DNA from: Chloroflexota bacterium
GTDB taxonomy: Bacteria; Chloroflexota; Dehalococcoidia; Bin125
Reading direction: 5' to 3'
Assembly: GCA_028874365.1 (NCBI GenBank)
Contig: JAPPJZ010000008.1
Coordinates: 62,001-126,000, forward strand
DNA: 64,000 bases
The translations under genes and the position numbers were made by a program. This document shows, in pieces, positions 49,498 to 59,499 of the stretch (within the stretch, counting starts at the first letter, position 1; each line of letters opens with the position of its first letter). The notes beneath the pieces were generated by a model that made no database searches, had not been told where the DNA came from, and was given only the letters and a program-made list of their open reading frames with translations.

Positions 49498-50565
49498 TCA
49501 AGTCGGAGAACGGCGTCGCGCGGCGAATCGACCCTTGCCCGTGTAGAAGTCGAGCAGTGCCACGGCGATCGCCGTCAGCGGCACGGCGACGAACGCGCCC
49601 ATGATCCCCCAGAGCGCGCCGCCCGTGGAGACCGCCAGGATCACGAGGATCGGGTGCAGCGAGATTGACCGCCCGAGGATGAACGGCGCCATCAGGTTGC
49701 CTTCGATCTGCTGAACGGCGAGCACGAGACCGCCGACAATCAGCGCCGCCGTCACGCCCTCCGTGGCCAGGGCGATCAGGAACGCTGCCAACCCGGCCAG
49801 CACGGCGCCGATCACCGGGATGAACGCCCCAAAGAACGTCAGTACCGCCAGCGGCAGCGCGAACGGGATGCCGATAATCACCAATCCGATCCCGATCAGG
49901 AACGCATCCATGAACGCGACGATCGTCACGCCGCGGAAGTACCGCCCAAGCGTGTCGAACAGCCCGCCGGTCAGAACAAGGAAGTCTCGACGGTGGCGCC
50001 TGGAGAGTCGCCGCGTAATCGCGCGTTGCATCGACTCGGCGTCCTTGACCAGCAGGAACGTGAGCACGGCCAACAGAATGATCCCGGCGAGCAGTTCGGC
50101 CGCCAGCCGCACGCCCGAGAAGATGCCGCCTGCGATCGTGTCGGCATTCCCGCGTATGCCGTCGAGCACGTCGTCGATCGCGTCGTCGACCTGTTCCTCG
50201 GACATGCCGAAGAAGTCGCCGACCGATTGCAGCACTTCAGTGAAGCCGGCTTCAATGTCTAGCTCAAGATCGTCGAACTCGGAAGTCAGCGTGGTAACCG
50301 TGAAGTAGCCGATCGATCCCAGGATGGCCAGTCCGATCACGACGACCGTGACGGCCGAAAGCAGGTTGTTCAGGCCTCGTCGAACCAGCAGGTGCTTGGC
50401 CGGCAGCAACGCCGACGAGAGGATTAGCGCCGCCAACAGCGGCAGGAAGATGAGCCGCAAGCGGTCGATCGCAAGACCCAGCAGAATCAGGAAGCCCGCG
50501 ACAATGATCGCGCGTAGGGCAAATTCAGAGACAGTCTGCAGCCATCGAGGCGCGAGCGAAGTCAT
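49498..50565 (-). CDS. AI-2E family transporter (PerM-like membrane protein)
   Basis: A 355-residue membrane protein from ATG 50565 (GTG 50574 is an equal alternative). About seven or eight hydrophobic segments are visible, with a soluble insertion between the first and second group (SEFDDLELDIEAGFTEVLQSVGDFFGMSEEQVDDAIDDVLDGI). The family signature is in the C-terminal part: GIPFALPLAVLTFFGAFIPVIGAVLAGLAAFLIAL, then VQQIEGNLMAPFILGRSISLHP and GALWGIMGAFVAVPLTAI. Members export autoinducer-2 in some bacteria or act as ion antiporters in others, so the substrate is open. It is convergent with the crotonase gene. Confidence 0.87.
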   Translation of the reverse strand: MTSLAPRWLQTVSEFALRAIIVAGFLILLGLAIDRLRLIFLPLLAALILSSALLPAKHLLVRRGLNNLLSAVTVVVIGLAILGSIGYFTVTTLTSEFDDLELDIEAGFTEVLQSVGDFFGMSEEQVDDAIDDVLDGIRGNADTIAGGIFSGVRLAAELLAGIILLAVLTFLLVKDAESMQRAITRRLSRRHRRDFLVLTGGLFDTLGRYFRGVTIVAFMDAFLIGIGLVIIGIPFALPLAVLTFFGAFIPVIGAVLAGLAAFLIALATEGVTAALIVGGLVLAVQQIEGNLMAPFILGRSISLHPILVILAVSTGGALWGIMGAFVAVPLTAIAVALLDFYTGKGRFAARRRSPT

Positions 50566-50614
50566 GAGCGGCACATCGAGTGGGGCATCGAGCCGATCCT
50601 GGCGAATGCGGCAA

Positions 50615-50833
50615 TCATAGGCTGCGGCCCGGCTGCGGCCGGTCGGCCAGGGTCACGTGCCCGCTGCATCTCCGCACCGGCAGCGCCGGGTATCTGGGGA
50701 ATCGCGGGTCGGTCTTCGAAAGCGAGCAGAGCAGGAATGCCGATCCTCGCTTCGTTTGCACCAGACGCGACCACCGACAATCGGCGCACAGTCCCTGCTC
50801 CGGCCCTGCCGATTGTGACCGTGCCTGTGTCAT
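50615..50833 (-). CDS. Small four-cysteine protein, uncharacterised family
   Basis: A 72-residue protein from ATG 50833. The pattern C-ADC-RWSRLVQTKRGSAFLLC-S..TDPRFPRYPALPVRRC-SGH (Cys16, Cys19, Cys36, Cys56) matches, by recall, a widely distributed small bacterial family of unknown function with CxxCxxxRxVxSxRGSxFxxC and YPxLPVxxCxGY. The four cysteines could bind zinc or an Fe-S centre. It has no Shine-Dalgarno sequence visible, so it may be leaderless or part of a longer transcript. It sits between the AI-2E and hydrolase genes and is divergent from the latter. Confidence 0.7.
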   Translation of the reverse strand: MTQARSQSAGPEQGLCADCRWSRLVQTKRGSAFLLCSLSKTDPRFPRYPALPVRRCSGHVTLADRPQPGRSL

Positions 50834-50958
50834 CGGCGGTGTTTTCTGAGGCGAATTTGATTGAAGCTCCGAGTCCGGCCTGCGTACGATTGCCAGAACG
50901 TTCGGTTGTTGCACGCCCCGCCCGTCGGGGTCTGCCCGCTCAGTGAATTCGATCCACC

Positions 50959-51717
50959 ATGCGGCTGACGGTCCTCGGTTCCGGTGCGGCTTGTGCGGGA
51001 AACGGCGGCAACAGCTCGGGATACCTGGTCGAAGAATCGAACGTTCGAATCCTGCTCGATTGTGGCCACGGAGTCGCCAGCACACTGGTCGAACTTGGCT
51101 CGCCTGACCAGATCGACCATATCTTCATCTCACACATGCACGCAGATCACTTTATCGATCTGCTCCCGCTACGCTTCGCGGTCACCAAGGATATGCCCGG
51201 ATTGCCGGAGCCCTGTGGACGCCTGCATCTGCCGCCCGGAGGCAGAGCATCACTGGCCAAAGTACTGGAGGCGGTCTGCTTCCCCGCCGATTTCTTCGAC
51301 GGCGTCTGGCAGGTGTGTGAGTACGAGCCCGGTACCAGAGTCGATCTGGCAGATGGCCTGAGCGCCCGCTTCGCTGGCGGCGTGCACTACATCCCGGGCT
51401 GGGCGATCCGACTCGACGGGTCATCAAGCCTGACGTTCACCGGCGATACTGCGCCGTCGAATGAGATATGTGAGCTGGCCCGCGGCTGCGACCTGCTGCT
51501 GGCCGAAGCCACCTTGGACGCGCCGGAACACGGCCCGGTGCGCGGACATCTGACGGCATTGGAAGCTGCCCAACTGGCGAAGGCCGCTGCGGTCCAACGG
51601 CTGATGTTGACACACTTCTGGCATGACGCAGACCGAGCGGCGGCTGCGCACACCGCTCGAGCATATCTCGACTGTGCTGTCCTGGTGGCACAAGACGGTG
51701 CAGTGCTGGAGTTCTGA
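50959..51717 (+). CDS. Metallo-beta-lactamase-fold hydrolase, RNase Z/phosphodiesterase-like
   Basis: A 252-residue protein: MRLTVLGSGAACAGNGGNSSGYLVEESNVRILLDCGHGVASTL, FISHMHADHFIDLLPL (HxHxDH at about 58-63), WAIRLDGSSSLTFTGDTAPSNEICELARGCDLLLAEATL and LMLTHFWHDADR. The GSG...SGYLVE N-terminus and the SHMHADH motif place it in the RNase Z-like/cyclic phosphodiesterase branch of the fold. Two metals should be bound by His58, His60, Asp62, His63 and others. The reaction may be phosphodiester hydrolysis; a dedicated tRNA 3'-processing role is unlikely because the protein is short and lacks the exosite arm. Confidence 0.86.
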   Translation: MRLTVLGSGAACAGNGGNSSGYLVEESNVRILLDCGHGVASTLVELGSPDQIDHIFISHMHADHFIDLLPLRFAVTKDMPGLPEPCGRLHLPPGGRASLAKVLEAVCFPADFFDGVWQVCEYEPGTRVDLADGLSARFAGGVHYIPGWAIRLDGSSSLTFTGDTAPSNEICELARGCDLLLAEATLDAPEHGPVRGHLTALEAAQLAKAAAVQRLMLTHFWHDADRAAAAHTARAYLDCAVLVAQDGAVLEF

Positions 51718-51755
51718 ACCCCGCCCGCAAGCCGGTCGACAGGTAAGCTAGTCAC

Positions 51756-52562
51756 GTGCCATCCGAAGAGCCAGCGCTACGAGGCGATCGCCTCACCGTG
51801 CGTGTCGACGGCAAGACGCTGATTGACAGCGTCAGCCTTGACGTCCGCGGCGGCGATCTGGTTGGCGTCGTCGGGCCCAATGGCGCCGGCAAGACGACAC
51901 TGCTCCGGGCGTTGTCCGGGGATCTACCACTTGATGAGGGCGCGGCGTACATCGAGGGTCGTGCGATCGCCGACTTCGACGCGAAGGAACTCGCACGACG
52001 CCGGGCGGTGATGCCGCAGAGTTCGTATCTGCCCTTCCTCTTCACGGCGCGGGAGGTGGTGCGGATGGGCCGAGCGCCCTGGGAGGGCGAACGCGGAGAG
52101 CGCGAGCACGGGGCCCGGTTGACCGACTACGCCATGGGGCTCACCGATACGCGCGACTACGCGATCCAGGCGTATCCGACCTTGTCCGGCGGAGAACAGT
52201 CCCGCGTGACGCTGGCCCGTGTGTTGGCCCAGGAGACGCCGATTCTCCTCATCGATGAACCAACCGCGCATCTCGACCTTCGCCATCAGCACCTCGTCTT
52301 GCAGCTCGCCCGAGAGCTGGCATCGGAAGGCGCCGCCGTGGTCGCCGTCTTGCACGACCTCAACCTGGCCGCGACCTACGCCGACTCAGCGATCGTGCTG
52401 CACCGCGGCGAGACGGTCGCCTTCGGTCCGGTGGAGCAAGTGCTTAAGCCGGAGCTCCTGTCTCAGGTCTTCGGCATGGAGTTTGTTCTGCAGCCCCACC
52501 CCGAACTCGAACGTCCGATGCTGGTCCCCTTGCCCGCTTCACTCTCCCGTGAGCGGAGTTGA
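51756..52562 (+). CDS. Heme/iron-siderophore-type ABC transporter ATP-binding protein (HmuV-like), orphan
   Basis: A 268-residue ATPase from GTG 51756, 38 bases after the hydrolase gene. Walker A GPNGAGKTT (about 33-41), signature LSGGEQSRV, Walker B ILLIDEPTAHLD and the H-loop LHDLNLAATYAD are intact; SGDLPLDEGAAYIEGR with RRAVMPQSSYLPFLFTAREVVRMGRAPWEG is the pattern of the HmuV/FecE branch, which energises heme or ferric siderophore import. No matching permease or binding-protein gene is in the window, so it is an orphan here. It ends about 190 bases before sufR. Confidence 0.88.
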   Translation: MPSEEPALRGDRLTVRVDGKTLIDSVSLDVRGGDLVGVVGPNGAGKTTLLRALSGDLPLDEGAAYIEGRAIADFDAKELARRRAVMPQSSYLPFLFTAREVVRMGRAPWEGERGEREHGARLTDYAMGLTDTRDYAIQAYPTLSGGEQSRVTLARVLAQETPILLIDEPTAHLDLRHQHLVLQLARELASEGAAVVAVLHDLNLAATYADSAIVLHRGETVAFGPVEQVLKPELLSQVFGMEFVLQPHPELERPMLVPLPASLSRERS

Positions 52563-52754
52563 TGGCCACCGGCCCAGGCCAGATTGTGCATTGCGCTGGA
52601 CATAGCTGCCGGCCTCGGAAGAGGAACTCTTCGTCGTTTTCGACGAATTGGGCATATTTGCGAACTGATGGCGATAAACTCATAAGTGCCGCTTCCCTGT
52701 CGGCTCCTCATTTTCAGCAGGATCGACCTGGGGACGTGGAACTGGGAGGCTCCG
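52563..52754. promoter_or_regulatory. suf operon upstream region with a perfect inverted repeat
   Basis: TTCGTCG (52630-52636) and CGACGAA (52641-52647) form a perfect dyad with a TTTT spacer in the gap between the ABC ATPase and sufR, about 110 bases before the sufR start. SufR repressors bind dyads in the suf promoter, so this is the best candidate operator. A possible -10 (TAAACT, 52675) follows. The match is by position only. Confidence 0.4.
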
Positions 52755-53402
52755 ATGCGTCCACGTGAAACTCGAACGAGCTTGCTCGAACGCGTCGTAG
52801 AGCTCGGCGGGGCAACCGTTGCCCAACTGTCGAACGAACTCGAAATCTCCGATGCGACCGTCCGCCGCCATCTCGATCGGCTCGAGGCCGAGGGCCTGCT
52901 GCAGGTCGAAGCCTTGCGCCGGGGACCCGGTCGGCCGTCCTATCTCTATCGCGCCACCGATGACGGCGTCCGTACGGTTCGCGACCACACCCCGGAACTG
53001 GCCGAACGGTTGCTGAGCGAAATGTCGCGCCTGCAGATCGAGCAGTCGGCTATCTCCGAAGCGCTCGCCGACCAAGTGGCCGACGCACACCGCGACGAGG
53101 TGCCTGCCGGTCCGCTGGAGGTACGAGTGGGCGCCGTGGTGGACGCTCTGCGTCCAGAAGGTATCCTCGACCACTGGCAGCGGACCGAGAGCGAACTGAA
53201 GCTGGTCAACAACGCCTGCCCCTACATTGGCGCCGCGACGACCAACTCCTGCGTCTGCGACGCCGACCGACTGGTGATCGAGAAGCTCCTGGGCGTCGAA
53301 GTCGAACAGAACCAACGCCTGGCTCAAGGCGACGACGGATGCGTCTACGTCGTCCCGTTGAACCCCGTCTCGCTCGACTCGGAGTTCAAGCAGGCCGTTT
53401 GA
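52755..53402 (+). CDS. sufR: SufR-like Fe-S cluster transcriptional repressor
   Basis: A 215-residue regulator from ATG 52755, which has GGGAGG five bases upstream. The N-terminal winged helix-turn-helix is TSLLERVVELGGATVAQLSNELEISDATVRRHLDRLEAEGLLQ, with the DeoR/ArsR-type wing GRPSYLYRATDDG. The C-terminal sensor has Cys155 (NNACPY), Cys166 and Cys168 (NSCVCDADR) and Cys196 (GDDGCVY), positioned to bind an Fe-S cluster as in cyanobacterial and mycobacterial SufR. It would repress the suf operon when clusters are sufficient. It leads the operon, 59 bases before sufC. Confidence 0.9.
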   Translation: MRPRETRTSLLERVVELGGATVAQLSNELEISDATVRRHLDRLEAEGLLQVEALRRGPGRPSYLYRATDDGVRTVRDHTPELAERLLSEMSRLQIEQSAISEALADQVADAHRDEVPAGPLEVRVGAVVDALRPEGILDHWQRTESELKLVNNACPYIGAATTNSCVCDADRLVIEKLLGVEVEQNQRLAQGDDGCVYVVPLNPVSLDSEFKQAV

Positions 53403-53460
53403 GCAATCAGCGCCCCGCGTGATGGCACGTGCGAACATCGACATAGAAAGCAACCGGTGA

Positions 53461-54224
53461 ATGCCTCCACCGCTATTCGAGATTGACACGCTGCAAGTCG
53501 CCGTCGAGGACAAGCAGATTGTCAACGGACTCTCGTTGACCCTGCGTCCCGGCGAAGTGCATGCGATCATGGGTCCCAACGGATCCGGCAAGAGCACGCT
53601 GGCCAATTCACTGATGGGCCATCCGCGCTACCGCATCACCGGCGGCGACATCCTCCTGCAAGGAGAAAGCGTCGTCGACATGCCGCCCGACGAGCGCGCG
53701 CGCGCCGGCCTGTTCCTCGCCTTCCAGTACCCCACCGATATCCCCGGAGTCTCGATGATCAACTTCCTGCGCCGTGCGATGAGTGCACGCCGCGGGGAGG
53801 AGATTCCCGTCCGCGAGTTCCGCCAGGTGCTGAACGAGGTCCTCGGTCGGCTGCAGATGGACGAGCAGTTCGTCCGCCGCTACGTCAACGACGGCTTCTC
53901 CGGCGGCGAGAAGAAGCGGGCCGAGATCTTGCAGTTGGGGCTGCTCCAGCCGCTGGTTGCGGTGATGGATGAGACCGATTCCGGCCTCGACATCGACGCC
54001 CTGCGAATCGTCAGCGAAGGCATCAACACGTTCCACTCCGACGAAAACGCGATTCTCCTGATTACCCACTACCAGCGCATCCTGCGCTATGTGCAGCCCG
54101 ACCACGTGCACGTCCTGATCGACGGGCAGATCGTGGAATCGGGCGACGCCAGTTTGGCCGAGCGGCTCGAGCGTGACGGCTACGAACCGTTCATGGAACG
54201 AACCAAAGAAGGGGTGTTGAGCTC

Positions 54225-54228
<4 letters not shown>
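53461..54228 (+). CDS. sufC: SufC ATPase of the Suf Fe-S assembly complex
   Basis: A 255-residue ABC-type ATPase: Walker [10 protein letters not shown] (about 40-48), [23 protein letters not shown] (Q-loop region characteristic of SufC), signature [13 protein letters not shown], Walker [15 protein letters not shown] and THYQRILRY. SufC associates with SufB and SufD to make the SufBCD scaffold on which Fe-S clusters are built. The ATG at 53461 follows sufR by 59 bases. The stop overlaps the sufB GTG by four bases. Confidence 0.96.
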
Positions 54229-55640
<1,412 letters not shown>

Positions 55641-55691
55641 TCAAATCGCCGGCCTCCGTGGTGGCGTCATGTGGACAGTGAGGGGCGGTCG

Positions 55692-57077
55692 ATGACGCAG
55701 GCAACGCTGGACGCAGATTCGGCCGAGCGCCCGGACGTCGAAGTCAAACCTGACGATCTGCGCGCCCAGGTAACGGCGCTGAGCCGATCGAACCGCGAGC
55801 CGGACTGGCTGCTCGCGTTTCGGCTGGCGAGCCTTGAGCAGGCCCTCAGCATGGAATGGTGGACCGGCCAGGAAGAATCCTGGCGACGCACACCTCGTGA
55901 GCGGCTGCCCAGACGTGCGCGAGTTGGACAAGTGCGCGGTCCGGCCGATGGCTCCGCCAACGGGACGGCGGCGATCGCGCCGTCGCACGTCTTCACGCCC
56001 GATGCGCACTCAGGCCTGGTCCAGCAATACGACGGCCGTCTGGTCGCTTCGGACCTGGAAGAACAGGCCGCCACCGACGGTGTGATCATCATGCCGCTCT
56101 CGACGGCCGCTCGGGAGCATCCGACGCTGATCCAGGAATGGTTGGGCGCTGTCGGTCCGCCCCAGGATCGATATGACGCCTACGGCCGGGCGCTCTGGAC
56201 GCAGGGTGTCTTCGTCTACGCGCCGCGCGGCGTCGTCGTCAACGAGTCGCTCTTCTACCTCGTCACCCAGGACGCGACCGCCGGAGACCACTGGCATTAC
56301 ACGCTCGTCGTCGCCGAACGCGAATCGCAACTCTCGCTGATCGACGGCGGAGATGCCGACGATCGACGCGTAGAGCTCGATGAGACACCGCTGCTTCACG
56401 CGTCGGTTGAGCTGATTGCCGAGGATGGCTCGAACCTGCGCTTCGCCTCGGTCCAACGATGGCACCGCCAGACGGCAGCAATCTCCACCACCCGCGCCCG
56501 CGTCGGTCGCGACGCGTCGGTCCACGTGACGACGGCCGCGTTCGGCGCCGACCTCGACAAGCAGCGAATCGATATGGACTTCTCGCAGAGCGGTGGCTAC
56601 GGCGAGATTCGCGGGCTGTTCGTTGGTGATGGCAAACAACACATCGAGCACGTCACCCGACAGCACCATCAAGGCGTTGGCGCGACCAGCGACCTGCTGA
56701 TCCGCGGAGTCCTGACCGACGAATCGCAAGCCGTCCAGTACGGCCTGATTCGGATCGAGCCCGAAGGCCAGCAGACCAACGCCCACCAGACGATGCGCAA
56801 TCTGCTGCTCGACGACGGTGCCGGCGCCGACCCGATCCCAATGCTGGAAATCGAAGCGGACGACGTGAAGTGTTCCCACGCGGCTGCGGTCGGGCCGGTT
56901 GACCCGGATCAGCTCTTCTATCTCCAGGCGCGCGGAATTCCACCCAGGGTCGCGGAGCGAATGGTCGTCAGGGGATTCCTCTCCGAGATCGCCGATGGTG
57001 TGCCGGACGAGCACATGCGCGACGTGATCGATGAACTGGTAGAGATTCAACTCGAACCGGCAAGGGCGTCCGTATGA
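55692..57077 (+). CDS. sufD: SufD scaffold protein
   Basis: A 461-residue protein from ATG 55692 (GAGGGG six bases upstream). The SufD C-terminal beta-helix core is present: HWHYTLVVAERESQLSLIDGGD, ASVELIAEDGSNLRFASVQRWHRQTAAIST, HVTRQHHQGVGATSDLLIRGVLTDESQAVQYGLIRIE, HQTMRNLLLDD, CSHAAAVGPVDPDQLFYLQARGIPPRVAERMVVRGFLSEI. The N-terminal domain is the variable SufD type. It pairs with SufB and SufC. Its stop overlaps the ATG of the Rieske gene by four bases. Confidence 0.95.
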   Translation: MTQATLDADSAERPDVEVKPDDLRAQVTALSRSNREPDWLLAFRLASLEQALSMEWWTGQEESWRRTPRERLPRRARVGQVRGPADGSANGTAAIAPSHVFTPDAHSGLVQQYDGRLVASDLEEQAATDGVIIMPLSTAAREHPTLIQEWLGAVGPPQDRYDAYGRALWTQGVFVYAPRGVVVNESLFYLVTQDATAGDHWHYTLVVAERESQLSLIDGGDADDRRVELDETPLLHASVELIAEDGSNLRFASVQRWHRQTAAISTTRARVGRDASVHVTTAAFGADLDKQRIDMDFSQSGGYGEIRGLFVGDGKQHIEHVTRQHHQGVGATSDLLIRGVLTDESQAVQYGLIRIEPEGQQTNAHQTMRNLLLDDGAGADPIPMLEIEADDVKCSHAAAVGPVDPDQLFYLQARGIPPRVAERMVVRGFLSEIADGVPDEHMRDVIDELVEIQLEPARASV

Positions 57078-57385
57078 GCATCGAGCAGGTTGGCATCCTC
57101 GACGAGATCGAACCGGGCACGGCGAGAGTCGTTGATGTCGGAGGTCAGAGCATCGCCCTCTGCCGTGTCGAAGATGGCGATCTCTACGCCATCGAAAATC
57201 GCTGCACGCACGACGACGGACCGCTGGGCGAAGGTGAGTTGGATGGCGACCGGATCGAATGCCCCCGCCACGGTGCGCTCTTCGATGTCACGACGGGACG
57301 CGCCGTGACGCTCCCCGCGATCGGCCGGGTGCGCTGCTACGCCGTCTCGGTGGACGACGGCCAGGTTCAGATCGAAGTTGACTGA
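57074..57385 (+). CDS. Rieske-type [2Fe-2S] ferredoxin of the suf operon
   Basis: A 103-residue Rieske protein. The cluster ligands are Cys44-Thr-His46 (NRCTHDDGPLG) and Cys63-Pro-Arg-His66 (IECPRHGALFD), a complete Rieske motif in a NirD/BphF-like small ferredoxin fold. The ATG overlaps the sufD stop by four bases and the sufS gene follows with almost no gap, so it is translated within the suf operon. In related Gram-positive suf operons a Rieske protein of this size lies in the same place; it may supply electrons or be a client protein, which is not established. Confidence 0.92.
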   Translation: MSIEQVGILDEIEPGTARVVDVGGQSIALCRVEDGDLYAIENRCTHDDGPLGEGELDGDRIECPRHGALFDVTTGRAVTLPAIGRVRCYAVSVDDGQVQIEVD

Positions 57386-57386
57386 C

Positions 57387-58646
57387 ATGACGGCCATGAC
57401 CCAGGCGACTCCGCTGGACACCGCCGCCATTCGTGCGCAGTTCCCGATCCTCTCGCGTGAGGTCCACGGACGACCGCTGGTCTACCTCGACAATGCTGCG
57501 ACGACGCAGAAACCGCAATCCGTGATCGACGCGCTGGCCAACTACTACTCGACGATGAACGCCAATATTCATCGTGGCCTGCACACCCTGGCGGAAGAGG
57601 CAACCGCCGCCTACGAGGACGTGCGCAAGCAGGTGGCCGAGTTCATCGGCGCATCAAGCCACCGCGAGGTCGTCTTCACCCGCAACACGACCGAGTCGCT
57701 GAACCTGCTCGCCTACACGCTCGGCGCGCGCCTGCGACCAGGCGACGAGATTGTCCTGACGACCGCCGAGCACCACTCCAATCTGGTCCCCTGGCAACTG
57801 GTCGCGCAGCGCACCGGCGCGGAGCTCCGATTCATAGAACTGAACGATGACCAGCAGGTCGATGCGGACACGGCTCGCGCCGCGATCAACGCCAACACGC
57901 GAATCGTCTCGATCGTTCATATGTCCAATGTGCTCGGCAGCATCGCTCCTGTCGCCGAGATCTCCGAGATGGCCCGTTCCGTCGAAGCGACAATGATTGT
58001 CGACGCGGCACAGAGCGCACCGCATCTACCGATCGATGTCGCCCAACTCGGGGTCGACTATCTCGCCTTCTCCGCGCACAAGATGCTGGGACCGACCGGC
58101 GTCGGCGTGCTCTGGGGCCGGCAAGAACTGCTGGCCGACCTCGACCCCTTCCTCGGCGGCGGCGAGATGATCAGCGTAGTCACGCGCGAAGAGTCGTCAT
58201 GGGCAGCGTTGCCGCACAAGTTCGAGGCCGGCACGCCAAACATTGCCGATGTCGTTGCCTTCGGCGCAGCCATCGACTTCCTCAACGATGTCGGCATGGA
58301 CGCGATCGCAGCGCACGATGCCGATTTGACGCACTACGCCGTCGAGCAGCTCTCGCGGTTGGAGGGATTGGACATCTACGGCCCCTCCGATCCGGCCGAA
58401 CGCTCCGCGGTTGTGGCTTTCAACTACCGAGACATCCACTCCCATGACGTCGCGACCATCCTCGACCGTTCAGGCATCGCCGTCCGGGCCGGCCACCACT
58501 GCGCCCAGCCGCTCATGGGTACACTCGGCGTGCCCGCGACCGCGCGTGCATCGTTCTATCTCTACAACGAGCGCTCGGAGATAGACGCGCTCGTTGACGG
58601 CCTGCTCGACGCCGGCGAACGATTCGGGTTCGAGCGGGGAGCATAG
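57387..58646 (+). CDS. sufS: SufS cysteine desulfurase
   Basis: A 419-residue aminotransferase-fold V enzyme from ATG 57387. PLP Lys232 lies in AFSAHKMLGPTG, and the catalytic Cys372 in AGHHCAQPLMG of the SufS type (GHHCAQP). Other hallmarks: YLDNAATTQKPQSVIDALANYY, HRGLHTLAEEAT, TRNTTESLNLLAY, HHSNLVPWQ, LGSIAPVAEI and VDAAQSAPH. It takes sulfur from cysteine as persulfide and passes it to SufU. An in-frame TTG at 57378 is less likely. Only one base separates the Rieske stop region from its start. Confidence 0.96.
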   Translation: MTAMTQATPLDTAAIRAQFPILSREVHGRPLVYLDNAATTQKPQSVIDALANYYSTMNANIHRGLHTLAEEATAAYEDVRKQVAEFIGASSHREVVFTRNTTESLNLLAYTLGARLRPGDEIVLTTAEHHSNLVPWQLVAQRTGAELRFIELNDDQQVDADTARAAINANTRIVSIVHMSNVLGSIAPVAEISEMARSVEATMIVDAAQSAPHLPIDVAQLGVDYLAFSAHKMLGPTGVGVLWGRQELLADLDPFLGGGEMISVVTREESSWAALPHKFEAGTPNIADVVAFGAAIDFLNDVGMDAIAAHDADLTHYAVEQLSRLEGLDIYGPSDPAERSAVVAFNYRDIHSHDVATILDRSGIAVRAGHHCAQPLMGTLGVPATARASFYLYNERSEIDALVDGLLDAGERFGFERGA

Positions 58647-58648
58647 TC

Positions 58649-59158
58649 GTGGCGAGTAACCGTGAGGCACAGAACCCGGTTGACCTCGACGATCTCTATC
58701 GAGACGTGATTCTCGATCACTACCGCAGTCCAAGGAATCGCGGCGTCCGCGAAGACGCAACAATCTCCGCGGAGGGTTTCAACCCGTCCTGCGGCGACGA
58801 AATCCAGCTATCGGTCGCGATCGTCGACAGTACGCTCAATGGTCTGGGATTTGGCGGCAGCGGCTGCTCGATCTCGCAGAGCTCCGCCTCGATGATGACT
58901 GAGGCGCTCACCGGTCGCAGCCTCGACTCGGCCCGCGAGATGTCCCGGCACGTGCAGCAGATGTTGACCGACGACACGTTCGACCTTGATGCCGTCGATC
59001 TAGGCGACCTCGAGGCGCTCTCCGGCGTGGCCAAATTTCCCGTGCGGATCAAGTGCGGGCTCCTGGCCTGGAAAGTGCTCGACCAGGCGCTCGCCAACGC
59101 CAGCGGTGAAGCGGTCAACGACGACAGCGACATTCCCACCCGCGTCACCAGCGGTTAG
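58649..59158 (+). CDS. sufU: SufU sulfur-transfer protein
   Basis: A 169-residue SufU/IscU-fold protein from GTG 58649, two bases after sufS. It has the SufU pattern DLYRDVILDHYRSPRNRGV, AEGFNPSCGDEIQLSV (first Cys), FGGSGCSISQSSASMMTEALTGR (second Cys with SISxSSASM) and FPVRIKCGLLAWKVL (third Cys). The three cysteines and Asp bind zinc; SufU receives persulfide sulfur from SufS and hands it to SufB. The longer insert between Cys2 and Cys3 (about 18 residues) is the mark that separates SufU from IscU. Confidence 0.95.
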   Translation: MASNREAQNPVDLDDLYRDVILDHYRSPRNRGVREDATISAEGFNPSCGDEIQLSVAIVDSTLNGLGFGGSGCSISQSSASMMTEALTGRSLDSAREMSRHVQQMLTDDTFDLDAVDLGDLEALSGVAKFPVRIKCGLLAWKVLDQALANASGEAVNDDSDIPTRVTSG

Positions 59159-59193
59159 ATTCTGAATACGGACCCCACGGACAGGAGACCCAC

Positions 59194-59499
59194 ATGGCCA
59201 GCGAACAGGAAGTGCTCGAGGCGCTGAAGACGGTCTTCGACCCTGAAATCGGCATCAATATTGTCGACCTTGGACTCGTCTACGCCGTGGAGACGCCGAC
59301 CGACGACAGCGTTAAGGTCGAGTTCACGCTCACATCCCCCGCCTGTCCGGTGGGACCGATGATCAAGGCCCAGATCGAGCAAGCCGCCTCAACCGTCGAA
59401 GGGGTCGACCACGTCGAGTCCGAAATCGTCTTCTCCCCACCCTGGGACCCTCGCGAAATGTGCTCCGACGAAGCCAAGTTCGAGCTCGGAATCTTCTAG
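59194..59499 (+). CDS. sufT: SufT / MIP18-family (DUF59) Fe-S assembly factor
   Basis: A 101-residue protein: EVLEALKTVFDPEIGINIVDLGLVYAVE, KVEFTLTSPACPVGPMIKAQIEQ, DHVESEIVFSPPWDPREMCSDEAKFELGIF. The conserved cysteine of SPACPVG and the PPWDP segment are the MIP18/SufT signature. SufT helps maturation of Fe-S proteins in organisms with SUF-only systems. It is the last gene of the operon and starts at ATG 59194 with GGAGAC just upstream. Its stop overlaps the convergent MFS gene by four bases. Confidence 0.94.
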   Translation: MASEQEVLEALKTVFDPEIGINIVDLGLVYAVETPTDDSVKVEFTLTSPACPVGPMIKAQIEQAASTVEGVDHVESEIVFSPPWDPREMCSDEAKFELGIF

